Positions 8,469 to 17,366 of a DNA stretch of 64,000 bases are shown piece after piece. The stretch is taken from NCBI GenBank assembly GCA_014378485.1, contig JACMNO010000069.1:124001-188000 (forward strand), read 5' to 3'. The position numbers were made by a program, and so were the translations under genes. A model generated the notes under the pieces. It was not told the origin of the DNA, did no database searches, and was given only the letters and a program-made list of their open reading frames with translations. The stretch's first letter is position 1, and the number at the start of each line of letters is the position of its first letter. This stretch comes from Bacteroidia bacterium (GTDB taxonomy: Bacteria; Bacteroidota; Bacteroidia; B-17B0; Aurantibacillaceae).

Positions 8469-10322
8469 ATGAAAATTCTTTTTTTTATTTTGCCAATTAT
8501 TGTATCTGTGATCAGCCAGGCACAGCAACTGTCGAGTGAGGAAGCAGAAACATTATTTTCACAAAAAAGATTCTCAGGTGTCTGGGATTATTTCCAAGTT
8601 CAATTAAAAAAAGATTCTTTAAATACAAACCTCAATTATAAAATGGGTGTCTGCTATTTAAATTCAAGATCCCAAAAAGAAAAATCTATTGGTTACTTTA
8701 AGAAAGCACTTGCTAAAAATGATCTAGGAAAACAAAAACAATCTCATACTTACAAATTATTAGGGGACGCCTATTACTTCATTTCTGATTTTGACCAAGC
8801 AATTCTGCATTATGAAAAATATAGGAGCATGTATCAGGGCGAATCAAATGGAGACATTTCGAAAGAACTTGAAATGTGTAAAATGGCAAATGATTTAAAA
8901 GAATTAAAAGAACTAACAGCTAACCTTACAGATAATAAAAACGGAAGCAAAAAAAATAGAAAGAATTTATATGCTTATCACGAAACTTTATCAACTTTAA
9001 AGCAACCATCCTCAATTTCAATTCCTTTAAAAAAAACTTCCACAGACATCGGCTCATATGGTAAAAACTTTTATGAAGAAATACAAGAAGCCCATTATTA
9101 TAATTTCAAACATGATCCAAAAAAAACTGACACTACCGAAGATATAATGGAAACAACCATAGCAACATCTGTTGATGGACAAATTATTTTGATTTATAAG
9201 GATGACAATGGAAATGGCAATTTATATTGCAGTTCTTTACATGGAAATGAATGGATACAGCCTGAGCAACTGAGTAAAAATATTATTAATAAAAGTTGGG
9301 AGCCCAATGAATTTGTTTCAACAAACGGAAATGAACTCTATTTTTCAAGTAAGCGTGAAGGAGGCTTTGGTGGAAAAGATATTTATAAATGTATGAAACT
9401 TTCAAACGGGGAATGGGGAAAGGCGATTAATATGGGATCGAGAATTAATACCAAATATGATGAAGAAGCTCCTTATGTATTTCCGGATGGAGTAACGCTC
9501 TATTTTAGTTCTAACAGAAACAGGAAAAAGGATTTTTTTGATAATTTTTCTAGTATATTTTCTGATAGCACCGGTTGGGTTATTCCTCAAAATATTGGTT
9601 ATCCGGTGTATAAAAAAAACCAAAATCTTAAAAATGATTCAGGTTCAACCATCCAAAACAATGATAATTTTATCGCAACTTTTATTAATCTACAAAATAA
9701 ACCTATCACGATTTTGAGCGGAACAGTCACTGACAAAAAAAGAAACATACCATCTTATATTGAAATCACCATTGCGAATAATGAAACAGGTGAAATTATA
9801 GGGATTTATCATCCTTCCGCCAAAACAGGAAAGTACGCATTTATAATCCCTCCTGGAAAAAATCAAAATATATCTTATGAATCACAAGGATACCTTTTTC
9901 ACTCTGAAAATATTAATTTAAACAATGACCCAAACATTTATCAATTGAATAAATTAATAGAGCTTGAACCCATTGCAGAAGGGTCAAAAATAAAACTAAA
10001 TAATATTTTTTTTGATGATGGAAAAACATCAATAAGTTCTGGTTCAGATATTGAAATAAATAAACTCGCCAATTTTTTAACACGAAATCCCACTATACAA
10101 GTTGAAATAGCAGCATATACCAGTAAAAAAAGCAATGATGATCGCATAAAACAAACAGAAGGAAGAATACAATCCCTCCTTAACTATCTTTTTGAAAAAG
10201 GAGTTGATAAAAAAAATATACGATCTGAAATTTACAAAAAAACGAAAACGAAAATTTCCGGACCTGAAGTAGTACAATTCAAATCAGAACAACTAGAATT
10301 GAAAGTAATAGCTTTAAAATAA
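8469..10322 (+). CDS. TPR/PD40/OmpA-like envelope protein with degenerate OmpA domain
   Basis: 617 residues. A signal peptide ('MKILFFILPIIVSVISQAQ') is followed by TPR-like helices (about 22-130), PD40/WD40-like beta-propeller repeats (about 225-385; 'ELYFSSKREGGFGGKDIYK', 'VTLYFSSNR'), a carboxypeptidase-regulatory-like domain (about 415-490) and a C-terminal OmpA-like domain (about 505-617). In the peptidoglycan-binding loop the usual Asp is missing ('IAAYTSKKSND'), although the Arg position is kept, so binding may be lost. The 662-residue paralogue at 57664-59652 keeps the normal motif. Proteins of this build are periplasmic or outer-membrane linked, and some belong to T9SS complexes (PorE-like); which role applies here is open. 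It is followed after 30 bases by the phosphohexomutase gene. Confidence 0.85.
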   Translation: MKILFFILPIIVSVISQAQQLSSEEAETLFSQKRFSGVWDYFQVQLKKDSLNTNLNYKMGVCYLNSRSQKEKSIGYFKKALAKNDLGKQKQSHTYKLLGDAYYFISDFDQAILHYEKYRSMYQGESNGDISKELEMCKMANDLKELKELTANLTDNKNGSKKNRKNLYAYHETLSTLKQPSSISIPLKKTSTDIGSYGKNFYEEIQEAHYYNFKHDPKKTDTTEDIMETTIATSVDGQIILIYKDDNGNGNLYCSSLHGNEWIQPEQLSKNIINKSWEPNEFVSTNGNELYFSSKREGGFGGKDIYKCMKLSNGEWGKAINMGSRINTKYDEEAPYVFPDGVTLYFSSNRNRKKDFFDNFSSIFSDSTGWVIPQNIGYPVYKKNQNLKNDSGSTIQNNDNFIATFINLQNKPITILSGTVTDKKRNIPSYIEITIANNETGEIIGIYHPSAKTGKYAFIIPPGKNQNISYESQGYLFHSENINLNNDPNIYQLNKLIELEPIAEGSKIKLNNIFFDDGKTSISSGSDIEINKLANFLTRNPTIQVEIAAYTSKKSNDDRIKQTEGRIQSLLNYLFEKGVDKKNIRSEIYKKTKTKISGPEVVQFKSEQLELKVIALK

Positions 10323-10352
10323 TTTCTATTTCTCACAACTAAAAAACAACAT

Positions 10353-11771
10353 ATGACAACAATTAAATTTGGTACAGATGGCTGGCGAGCTATAATCGCA
10401 AATGAATTCACTGTTGCAAACGTAGCAAGAGTAGCTGAAGCAACCGGACAGTGGCTTTTAAAAAACAAAAAAAATCCAACAGTAGTATTAGGACATGACA
10501 GCAGGTTTGGCGGCCAATTATTTGCGGAAACCACAGCGGCTATACTTTGTAACCAGGGAATAAAAGTATTTTTAGCAAAAGGATTTGTTTCTACTCCTAT
10601 GGTATCATTAGGTACAGTTAAACAAAAAGCTGATCTTGGAATTGTTATTACTGCAAGTCACAATCCTTCGGAATACAATGGCTTTAAACTAAAAGGATCA
10701 TATGGAGGACCATTATTACCAGAGAAAGTAGAAGAAATAGAAAATATGATTCCTAAAAAAGGTTCCTTTGATCCTGATAATCTTGATATAAAACAATTTA
10801 TTGACAAAGGATTGATAGAATATATAGATCTTGAGACTATGTACTGCGAGCACGTTGAAACTAACTTTGACCTTGACCTGATCCGTAAATCCAGACTAAA
10901 TTTAGCATATGATGCCATGTATGGAGCGGGACAAAATGTAGTAAGTCGTTTATTACCAAATACTGCGCTTCTTCATTGCGAATACAATCCTTCTTTCAAA
11001 GGACAAGCTCCTGAACCAATACACAAAAACCTTCTTGAGTTCTCAGCATTGATCAAAAGAGAAAAAAAAATTGATTGTGGTTTAGCTACAGATGGAGATG
11101 CTGATAGAATTGGTTTATATGACAAAGATGGCAATTTTATTGATTCAAATCATATTATCCTAATCCTTATTAAATACCTGTATGAGCAAAAAGGTATGCG
11201 CGGAAAAGTTGTAACAGCTTTTTCTGTTACTCCAAAGGTAGCAAGGATGTGCGAACATTTCGGTCTAAAACACCAGGTTACCAAAATCGGTTTCAAACAT
11301 ATTGCAGGTACAATGGTTTCTGAAGATGTGATGTTGGGCGGTGAAGAATCAGGTGGAATTGCAATTAACGGACATATACCGGAAAGAGATGGTATATGGA
11401 TTGGTTTAACTATCTGGGAATGCATGGCATCATCAGGCAAGTCGTTGCAGGAATTAATTAAAGATGTTTATGCCATTGTAGGTCCATTTTCATTCGAGCG
11501 TTCTGATTTGCATATCAATGAATCATTAAAGAATACGATCATAGAAAATTGTAAACAAAATAATTATAAAAGTTTTGGTGACTATCAAATACAACGTACA
11601 GAAAACCTTGATGGGTATAAATACTTTTTCGCGAATGATGAATGGTTAATGATCCGTGCATCAGGAACCGAACCGGTATTAAGAAACTATGCTGAATCAA
11701 GCTCTTCAAAAAGAACTTTTTTAATTTTGAAAGCAGTTGAACAGGCCTTAATGGGTGACAAGGCTGTATAA
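10353..11771 (+). CDS. Phosphoglucomutase/phosphomannomutase (alpha-D-phosphohexomutase)
   Basis: 472 residues, normal length for the family. It interconverts hexose-1-phosphate and hexose-6-phosphate through a phosphoserine in the cytosol. All four signature loops are visible: catalytic Ser in 'ITASHNPSEYNG' (about residue 101), Mg-binding 'TDGDADRIG' (about 246), sugar-binding 'GGEESGG' (about 329) and phosphate-binding 'RASGTEPVLRNY' (about 435). The N-terminal 'IKFGTDGWRAIIA' is typical. Which sugar is preferred cannot be read from sequence. It starts 30 bases after the OmpA/PD40 gene, so they are probably co-transcribed. It could feed glucose-1-phosphate to the glucan synthesis and breakdown genes in the window (GT4, GH57, GH15, nucleotidyltransferase). 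Confidence 0.93.
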   Translation: MTTIKFGTDGWRAIIANEFTVANVARVAEATGQWLLKNKKNPTVVLGHDSRFGGQLFAETTAAILCNQGIKVFLAKGFVSTPMVSLGTVKQKADLGIVITASHNPSEYNGFKLKGSYGGPLLPEKVEEIENMIPKKGSFDPDNLDIKQFIDKGLIEYIDLETMYCEHVETNFDLDLIRKSRLNLAYDAMYGAGQNVVSRLLPNTALLHCEYNPSFKGQAPEPIHKNLLEFSALIKREKKIDCGLATDGDADRIGLYDKDGNFIDSNHIILILIKYLYEQKGMRGKVVTAFSVTPKVARMCEHFGLKHQVTKIGFKHIAGTMVSEDVMLGGEESGGIAINGHIPERDGIWIGLTIWECMASSGKSLQELIKDVYAIVGPFSFERSDLHINESLKNTIIENCKQNNYKSFGDYQIQRTENLDGYKYFFANDEWLMIRASGTEPVLRNYAESSSSKRTFLILKAVEQALMGDKAV

Positions 11772-11830
11772 TATTTTATACCATGAAGTGATACTTTATT
11801 AATTCAATAAGAAATATTAAAATAAATTAA

Positions 11831-12289
11831 ATGGATGTAAAAAATAATAATCAACCGTTTATTGAAGCCATCAATCTATTAATTGAAATTAATAACAGTC
11901 GCGAAGCTGCGTATAACAGTGTTGCTGAAGAAACACAAGGATCTACAATGAAAAGTTTATTTTCCCGGCTGGCAGAAACCAGTCGGGACTGTAAACATGA
12001 ATTATCATCTGAACTAAGAAGGCTTGGTGGAATTAAAGAAGAACTTCCATTGTTGAAATTATATTTACCCTGGGAAGACCTTAAACACATGGATGTAAAG
12101 AATAACCGTAAACTGGTTTTTTCATCATGTGAGTTTTGCGATCGTATGGCAAGAAAAGCCTATGAAGATGCTTTGGATAAAGCAGAAATCACTGCCTTAA
12201 GCGATAAGGCTTTGATCAATAATCAATATTTTATGATAATAGAGGATATGAATAAAGTAAGCAATCTTAAAAAAGCATTTATTTCTTAA
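11831..12289 (+). CDS. PA2169-family four-helix-bundle protein (DUF2383)
   Basis: 152 residues, no signal peptide. The helical pattern 'EAINLLIEINNSREAAYNSV', 'LFSRLAETSRDCKHELSSEL' and 'CEFCDRMARKAYEDALDKAE' is that of the ferritin-like PA2169/DUF2383 family, often found among stress and stationary-phase genes. The biochemical function is unknown; the fold resembles ferritin-like bundles, but a full set of metal ligands is not obvious by eye. It follows the phosphohexomutase gene by 59 bases, probably as the last gene of that operon. It is followed by a 1-kb gene-free stretch with the hairpin array. Confidence 0.8.
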   Translation: MDVKNNNQPFIEAINLLIEINNSREAAYNSVAEETQGSTMKSLFSRLAETSRDCKHELSSELRRLGGIKEELPLLKLYLPWEDLKHMDVKNNRKLVFSSCEFCDRMARKAYEDALDKAEITALSDKALINNQYFMIIEDMNKVSNLKKAFIS

Positions 12290-12573
12290 ACAATCTTATT
12301 CTTTCAATATTTTTCAAAGTAAATGATTTTTCTTTATTCTTGATTTGCAAAAAAAATAATCCATTGCTTCACTGCTCGCATCAATTTCTTTTGATTTATA
12401 ATTTTACTGAATAATTTATTTTTTCACAGAAATTATAAAATTTATTTTTAAATAATAAAGTGATCTGTCATTAATAATAAATTAAAATTTATCACTGAAG
12501 GAATTGGATATAATAAAAGCAATCCGAATAAATAGATGTGTAAAAATTAGTAAGTCACAGCTGATCCTATGAA
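12290..12573. other. Gene-free AT-rich stretch
   Basis: This lies between the end of the PA2169-family gene and the possible folded RNA at 12574. No ORF, GGCTA-type element or strong terminator hairpin was recognised. If the downstream RNA elements are transcribed separately, their promoter should lie here. Confidence 0.4.
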
Positions 12574-12685
12574 GTTTCTACCTCCACCAAAATAAAAGTC
12601 AATAAGTTTAAAACAATTTCGTTGAATAAATTTTTAAACAAAAAGACGCTTAAATTGTTTGGATCATTAAAATGATGGAGGAAAC
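12574..12685 (+). ncRNA. Possible folded RNA with nested and branching stems
   Basis: Two nested inverted repeats and an adjacent hairpin are seen. An outer stem pairs GTTTC...CCTCCA (12574-12586, two-base bulge) with TGGAGGAAAC (12676-12685). An inner perfect 9-base stem pairs AAACAATTT (12611-12619) with AAATTGTTT (12652-12660). A 6-base hairpin, ATCATT/AATGAT, lies at 12663-12676. Together they could fold as a branched RNA. It starts about 80 bases before the hairpin array. There is no covariation evidence, and chance pairing in AT-rich DNA is possible, so this is tentative. Confidence 0.35.
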
Positions 12686-12766
12686 CGAACACTTAAAAAA
12701 CAATAAAGAGTTAAAATAAACCCTTAAAAATATTTTATAATTAATTCGCATTAAACATAATAACAA

Positions 12767-13318
12767 GAATTGGACAAGCCTTACAGGGCTTACCCAATTC
12801 TTTTGTTTATCACCTATTTAAAATAATTAGATTCTTACAAATGATAAGCCTTACGGGGCTTGCTCAAAAAATAATTCTTTTAAACAGGTCATTCTAAAAA
12901 TTATTCTGTCTTACGGGACATACATAATCTCTATGCGTATTGATTTATTACAAATTCATTATTAAAAACAGTCAACCTTACAGGGTTTACCTATGTTTAT
13001 AAATGTTACTTTCAAATAAACCTTTGAAAAATCAGTCAGCCTTACGGGGCATATCAAATCTTTCATGTAATTAATAGATTCATTAAGTATTTAGATTTAC
13101 AAAACTTTGATCAGCCTTACGGGGCTTAATCATTTGATTTAATTTAATTACTTCAATGAACCAGTTTTAAAAAAATTGGTCGGCCTTACGGGGCTTACCC
13201 AATCCTTAATCAGTAAAGTAAAATAAATTTGTTTTCTTCAAAATAATACGGTCAGATATTCAAATAATTATAAAATAGTGGTCAGCCTTAAGGGGCTTAT
13301 CCAACAGGACACTATTTT
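12767..13318 (+). repeat. Array of eight conserved hairpins at about 60-100-base spacing
   Basis: Eight copies of a short palindrome, ideal form AAGCC-TTACGG-GGCTT, are centred near 12784, 12854, 12914, 12981, 13045, 13120, 13189 and 13291. The loop is nearly constant (TTACGG in five, TTACAG in two, TTAAGG in one), while stem bases change in pairs: copy 3 has TGTC/GACA and copy 4 has AACC/GGTT. Copies 1, 3, 6, 7 and 8 carry further outer palindromes of unrelated sequence (GAATTGG/CCAATTC, ATTAT/ATAAT, TGAT/ATCA, ATTGG/CCAAT, AAAATAGTG/CACTATTTT). Linkers between copies are not conserved. On the plus strand the loop can close further by a T-G pair to a TACG tetraloop; on the minus strand that pair would be A-C, so plus-strand RNA is favoured. 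The last outer arm overlaps the stop of 13312-14979. Confidence 0.85.
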
Positions 13319-14979
13319 TGTACCACAACCTTTTTTGTTAAGATAATCTTATCATCATCTTTTAATTCCACAAAATAAATTCCGTCTTCCATAGAGGATA
13401 AATCAATATTTACCTTTCCTGCAGGCCTGTTCATTTTCTTTTCAATTGATTGCCCAAGGCAATTATAAATGGTGATATCAACTTTTTGATTTGTTAAGGA
13501 TGTGAGATCTATGGTAAATATCCCATTCCCAGGATTAGGATAGATATAAATACTTTTAGTTGAACTTAATAAATTATGTACACCAACCATTTGTGATAGT
13601 TGTGTTACAAACACATCTGTTCTATCGTAGCTAGTCACACTTGTACTTCCAAATGTTCCACCATTTAATAATCCACCGGTTGCATAAACATTGCCTATCC
13701 CATCTGCACAAATAGCTACCCCGGATTCATAACCCAGAGTTTCTACTGAATCAGGAATTCCACCTACTGATGCTGCACTTATAAAATTTCCTGTATTATT
13801 AAAAGATGCGAAGAACACATCTGAACTATCGGCAGCCGTTACAGATGATGAACCAAACATGGCCGTGTTACCAAATTGTCCCGTAATATAAAAATTCGTT
13901 CCATCGGTCCCAATTCCTCTCGCCCTGTCAATTAATGGCCCACCAGCCCTCTTTGCCCATTGTGTATTCCCGTTAGCATCATAACAAGCAATAAATATAT
14001 CTGAATTTCCTGATGTTATCAATTGTGTAGAGCCAAACATTGCAGAAGCGTTAAACTCCCCGGTTATATATATGAGGCCTGTATTGTCTGTTGTTATACC
14101 CCATGCCACTTCATCATAATCTCCACCGGCCGTTGTAACCCACTGCAACGCACCATTGCTATTGTATTTTGCAACAAAAGCGTCATAATAAGATCCACTT
14201 GATACAGAATAAGTTTGAGTTCCAAAAACAGCTCCATTAGAGTAAAAACCACAAACATAAATATTGCCGTTGGCATCACATTTCATATTTTTCATTTCAT
14301 CTCTGCCTGGACCCCCGGCTTTACTCACCCACTGGAAGTTTCCATTAGCATCATATTTAGCAATAAACATATCACTATTGCCTGAGCCATATATAGTAGT
14401 AACTCCCCCAAAAGTACAAGTGTCTTTATAGTACCCGCACATATATACATTTCCCGCATTGTCATATGTAACTCCCAAAGCTTTTTCTCCATAATAACCA
14501 CCATCATTTTTGGCCCACAATAAGTTCCCGTTAAGGTCATATTTTGCTAATAAGATATCATTATCACCTTTAGCAATTAATGTAACTGTTGATGCAGGAA
14601 AACTAATTAGATTACCGGCACCCTCAATTTCCCCAGCTACATAAAGAAAGTTTGAACCATCACAAGCAAGGCAGTGGGCATAATCACCTAATGATCCTCC
14701 ACAAGTTTTAACCCATGTTAAAGAACCATTTGAATTATATTTAGCTAAAAATAAATCATGATTGCAATCAGGAATTCCTGTGCATGGTAAAGTTGTCCCA
14801 CTAAAGTTTGCAGCCATTTCATATTTTCCGGCTACATATACATTACCTGCATTATCATTAGCTATGCCCATACCATAATCATAGGCCCATAATCCTTCGT
14901 CTTTTGCCCAACCAAATGTTTGTGATTTGAAATTATTGAAAGCTAAGCTTAACAATATCAATAAGTAATTTTTTTTCAT
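13312..14979 (-). CDS. Secreted beta-propeller repeat protein with T9SS sorting domain
   Basis: 555 residues. It has an N-terminal signal peptide ('MKKNYLLILLSLAFNNFKSQ') and then about eight repeats of about 50 residues with the pattern 'GNVYVAG...F.G...DLFLAKYNSNGSLTWVK..GG', the SBBP-type beta-propeller repeat. The last 75 residues are a type A T9SS sorting domain ('IYIYPNPGNGIFTIDLTSL' ... 'KKVVVQK'). It should be exported through T9SS and either released or anchored at the surface; the ligand is unknown. An AGCTA-N16-AACGAA element at 15029-15055 lies about 50 bases upstream. The stop codon lies inside the last palindrome of the hairpin array. The protein at 62555-63982 has the same general build. 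Confidence 0.9.
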   Translation of the reverse strand: MKKNYLLILLSLAFNNFKSQTFGWAKDEGLWAYDYGMGIANDNAGNVYVAGKYEMAANFSGTTLPCTGIPDCNHDLFLAKYNSNGSLTWVKTCGGSLGDYAHCLACDGSNFLYVAGEIEGAGNLISFPASTVTLIAKGDNDILLAKYDLNGNLLWAKNDGGYYGEKALGVTYDNAGNVYMCGYYKDTCTFGGVTTIYGSGNSDMFIAKYDANGNFQWVSKAGGPGRDEMKNMKCDANGNIYVCGFYSNGAVFGTQTYSVSSGSYYDAFVAKYNSNGALQWVTTAGGDYDEVAWGITTDNTGLIYITGEFNASAMFGSTQLITSGNSDIFIACYDANGNTQWAKRAGGPLIDRARGIGTDGTNFYITGQFGNTAMFGSSSVTAADSSDVFFASFNNTGNFISAASVGGIPDSVETLGYESGVAICADGIGNVYATGGLLNGGTFGSTSVTSYDRTDVFVTQLSQMVGVHNLLSSTKSIYIYPNPGNGIFTIDLTSLTNQKVDITIYNCLGQSIEKKMNRPAGKVNIDLSSMEDGIYFVELKDDDKIILTKKVVVQK

Positions 14980-15028
14980 AAGTTATTTTTTATAAAACTA
15001 ACTAACGTTATGCGTATTATCCTAAGTA

Positions 15029-15055
15029 TTCGTTAATATGGTATATTATATAGCT
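15029..15055 (-). promoter_or_regulatory. AGCTA-N16-AACGAA promoter-like element (T9SS propeller gene)
   Basis: On the minus strand TTTTTAGCTA ends at 15051 and TTAACGAA ends at 15029, with 16 bases between boxes. It points at the start at 14979. Confidence 0.7.
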
Positions 15056-15079
15056 AAAAACATAACATTATAAAGTACA

Positions 15080-16309
15080 TTAGTTTTCATTTTTAATAAT
15101 GTCAACTACTATACCTTGGTTTTCAATAATATCTTCTATTTGTTCAGTTTCATTATAATCTATTGCTGCTCTTAAAGATTTTCCACTTCTCACAACGGCA
15201 TACCTTTCCTTCAAAGCAAGGAAAGGCATTTCAATAAACCGATATGAAAGGAAAGTTGTAATTGCAAGGGTGACATGAACAATCAACAGGAAGAAGAAAT
15301 AATTTTGAAAGGAGTATTTATCAAAAAAATATATCGCTAAAAAAATAATAACAGGATTAAACATATAGATACCATACGACACTTTACCGAATTGATGAAA
15401 AATACTTGGCTTATTGTTGGAGAACATTGCTTTTGGATGGAACAGAAAATTACCGATCCAATATGAAAAAGGAATAACAAAAATATATTTTTTCATAGTG
15501 TCAATAAGAAAAGACCCGCTTTCAACATAATTGACATTAAAAAACATTAATAGAAAAACGGCATATATAATTAAGCGGACCTGGAGTGAATGATTAAATT
15601 TTAATTGATTATGATAAAACAAATAACCAAATAATCCTCCCAAAGCAAGAACATCAATCCGGCTTAATGTATGAACATAGTAGGACATCCCATAATCGTT
15701 GGTGGATATAAGAAAAAATCCGCGAAAAAAAATACAACTCAAAATAATAAATAACAGTGTTTGAGGGAGTTTTTTCATAGGAATAAAACCAATGATCAAA
15801 GGACAAAAAATATAAAAATGTTCCTCAATGCATATCGACCATAAATGGTTTGTTGCAACAGATTTTGGACCATTCTCAATTAAATCAAAATTACCGGAGA
15901 AAAAAAAATGGTAAAGATAGGTTGGGCTTTGTTCGTAAAGAAAATAACTTAATAGTGGAGCTAAAAGTATCATTAAAAAATAGAGAGGCCATATCCTAAA
16001 CGCCCTTCTAATATAAAATTTAATTACATCGACTTTTCCCGTTTTTTCTTTTTCACATAATAAAAGATAAGTCAACAAAAAACCACTCACAATAAAAAAT
16101 ATATCAACACCAAACGAGAAATTATGAATAATCAATTCCAGTTTTCCTATTGATGAAGTTGAAAGAGAAGTTTTTATAAATTCAGGATTTCCATATTTAA
16201 TCTGCCAGCCAAAAAAACAATGCAACAATACGATCATATATGCAGCAAGAAACCTTAATGTATCCAGATTCTTGAAATAAATCCGTTGTGTATCATTATT
16301 ATTTCCCAT
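15080..16309 (-). CDS. Acyltransferase 3 family membrane protein (OafA/YrhL type)
   Basis: 409 residues with about ten hydrophobic membrane segments. The N-terminal 'NLDTLRFLAAYMIVLLHCFF' holds the conserved His and neighbouring Arg, and 'FFIVSGFLLTYLLLCEKEKT' and 'NHLWSICIEEHFYIFCPLII' are further family signatures. Members transfer acyl groups, usually acetyl, to sugars of envelope or secreted polysaccharides. The gene lies 18 bases after 16328-17050 (carbohydrate-binding-like) and is divergent from the GT2 operon at 17367, so O-acylation of the polymer made by that synthase is a reasonable inference. The last 40 residues are charged and cytosolic. Confidence 0.88.
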   Translation of the reverse strand: MGNNNDTQRIYFKNLDTLRFLAAYMIVLLHCFFGWQIKYGNPEFIKTSLSTSSIGKLELIIHNFSFGVDIFFIVSGFLLTYLLLCEKEKTGKVDVIKFYIRRAFRIWPLYFLMILLAPLLSYFLYEQSPTYLYHFFFSGNFDLIENGPKSVATNHLWSICIEEHFYIFCPLIIGFIPMKKLPQTLLFIILSCIFFRGFFLISTNDYGMSYYVHTLSRIDVLALGGLFGYLFYHNQLKFNHSLQVRLIIYAVFLLMFFNVNYVESGSFLIDTMKKYIFVIPFSYWIGNFLFHPKAMFSNNKPSIFHQFGKVSYGIYMFNPVIIFLAIYFFDKYSFQNYFFFLLIVHVTLAITTFLSYRFIEMPFLALKERYAVVRSGKSLRAAIDYNETEQIEDIIENQGIVVDIIKNEN

Positions 16310-16327
16310 AATTGTTCTTATTAGATT

Positions 16328-17050
16328 TTATCCTTTTATTTTTTCGTTCGTAAAACAAATGAAATCAAAAAACCATTTATGGTCCTGTGTATATTTGCCA
16401 ACCTGGTCGAAAGAAAAGATGATAGTGTGCAGACCACCTTTTCTGGTAATATTTAATATACTGTCCCCTCCGGCATTTGAATCAATAAAATCTTTTAACG
16501 GGATAGAAATAACTTGCCATTTATCGGCTGGCGTTATCTTTAGTTTATATCCCCAGCTATCGTCTTTATCTTGATCCAATACACCATTACTGTTATCATC
16601 TTCCTCCAGTTTCACTAAAATATTTTCTTCTATTCCAGTTCCTTTTGGGACATAAACCCTAAAGTTTAGATGGTCAGTAGCGGTGTTCAAATCAACATTT
16701 TTTCCTACGCCTTTTCCCCATCCACCATAACAATCATTTCCGAGCCAGCTAATTTGCATGCAGGTTTTAGAAGCCAGTATATTTTTATCAACTTGCGTAC
16801 TGTCCAGGGAAATTTTTGCTTTACCAAATCCAAAAAAACCAGCTTTCTTTACTGAAAGGCTATCAGAATTTAAACCCTCAAAATCATCAATTAGCAATAC
16901 AATATTGTCTGCCCATTCTACATTTCCATAGTTAGACAGTGTCTCCCCTCTGATTTCAGCAACAAGGTATTTTTTTTCAATACAAAAGATTGACACTGAA
17001 GTAAGTACTAATGTCAGTAATATTCTTATGGCATATTTATTTGACTCCAA
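16328..17050 (-). CDS. Membrane-anchored or secreted carbohydrate-binding-like protein
   Basis: 240 residues. A hydrophobic N-terminus ('IRILLTLVLTSVSIFCI') is followed by one beta-rich domain: 'IVLLIDDFEGLNSDS', 'YGGWGKGVGKNVDLN', 'LVKLEEDDNSNG', 'WQVISIPLKDF' and 'WFFDFICF'. This pattern (DDFEG start, paired Trp strands, acidic lipo-free ending) resembles jelly-roll carbohydrate-binding modules of the CBM11/CIA30 kind. It matches closely, motif by motif, the first 215 residues of the GH26-like enzyme at 31220-32881. There is no catalytic domain here, so binding of the same glycan is the likely role. It is divergent from the STAS-GT2 operon and upstream of the acyltransferase gene. Confidence 0.75.
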   Translation of the reverse strand: MESNKYAIRILLTLVLTSVSIFCIEKKYLVAEIRGETLSNYGNVEWADNIVLLIDDFEGLNSDSLSVKKAGFFGFGKAKISLDSTQVDKNILASKTCMQISWLGNDCYGGWGKGVGKNVDLNTATDHLNFRVYVPKGTGIEENILVKLEEDDNSNGVLDQDKDDSWGYKLKITPADKWQVISIPLKDFIDSNAGGDSILNITRKGGLHTIIFSFDQVGKYTQDHKWFFDFICFTNEKIKG

Positions 17051-17259
17051 TTTAATTCGTTATATGGTTACTAATAAAGGCGAATATATAATCGTTTTGT
17101 ACAAGAGATAATAGCCTTTCGGTAAATAAGTAATTAAAATAGTTTAAACCCATTTACTTAGGCTTAAAAATTAATTTATTTAATACGTTCTTTTTTCAAA
17201 ACTAAAAAAGAAGAGTCTTTTAAAACTTATGTTTTTATAAATAAAATAAATCAAGCTCT

Positions 17260-17286
17260 GGCTATAAGTTTTAAGTCATTAACGAA
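17260..17286 (+). promoter_or_regulatory. GGCTA-N16-AACGAA promoter-like element (STAS-GT2 operon)
   Basis: This is an exact copy of both boxes: GGCTA at 17260 and AACGAA at 17281 with 16 bases between, about 80 bases ahead of the start at 17367. Confidence 0.72.
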
Positions 17287-17366
17287 TAGAAAATAAAACT
17301 ATTGGTAGGTGCCTTACTTTTGACTAAGAGTTTTTTTAGGTAAATAATTGGTAACATTTGGAAATC

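Noticed and set aside
12767-13318. Hairpin array as CRISPR, integron attC sites or retron
   Set aside because: The repeats are 12-16 bases, palindromic and with variable stems and variable spacing (60-102). There are no cas, integrase or reverse transcriptase genes nearby and no attC core sites.
17051-17080. Tiny ORF of 15 residues at the start of the synthase gap
   Set aside because: Too short, with no promoter or conserved features.
17056-17083. AACGAA box on the minus strand just ahead of the gene at 17050
   Set aside because: No GGCTA-like box lies 16 bases before it, and it would leave a leader of only about 6 bases.
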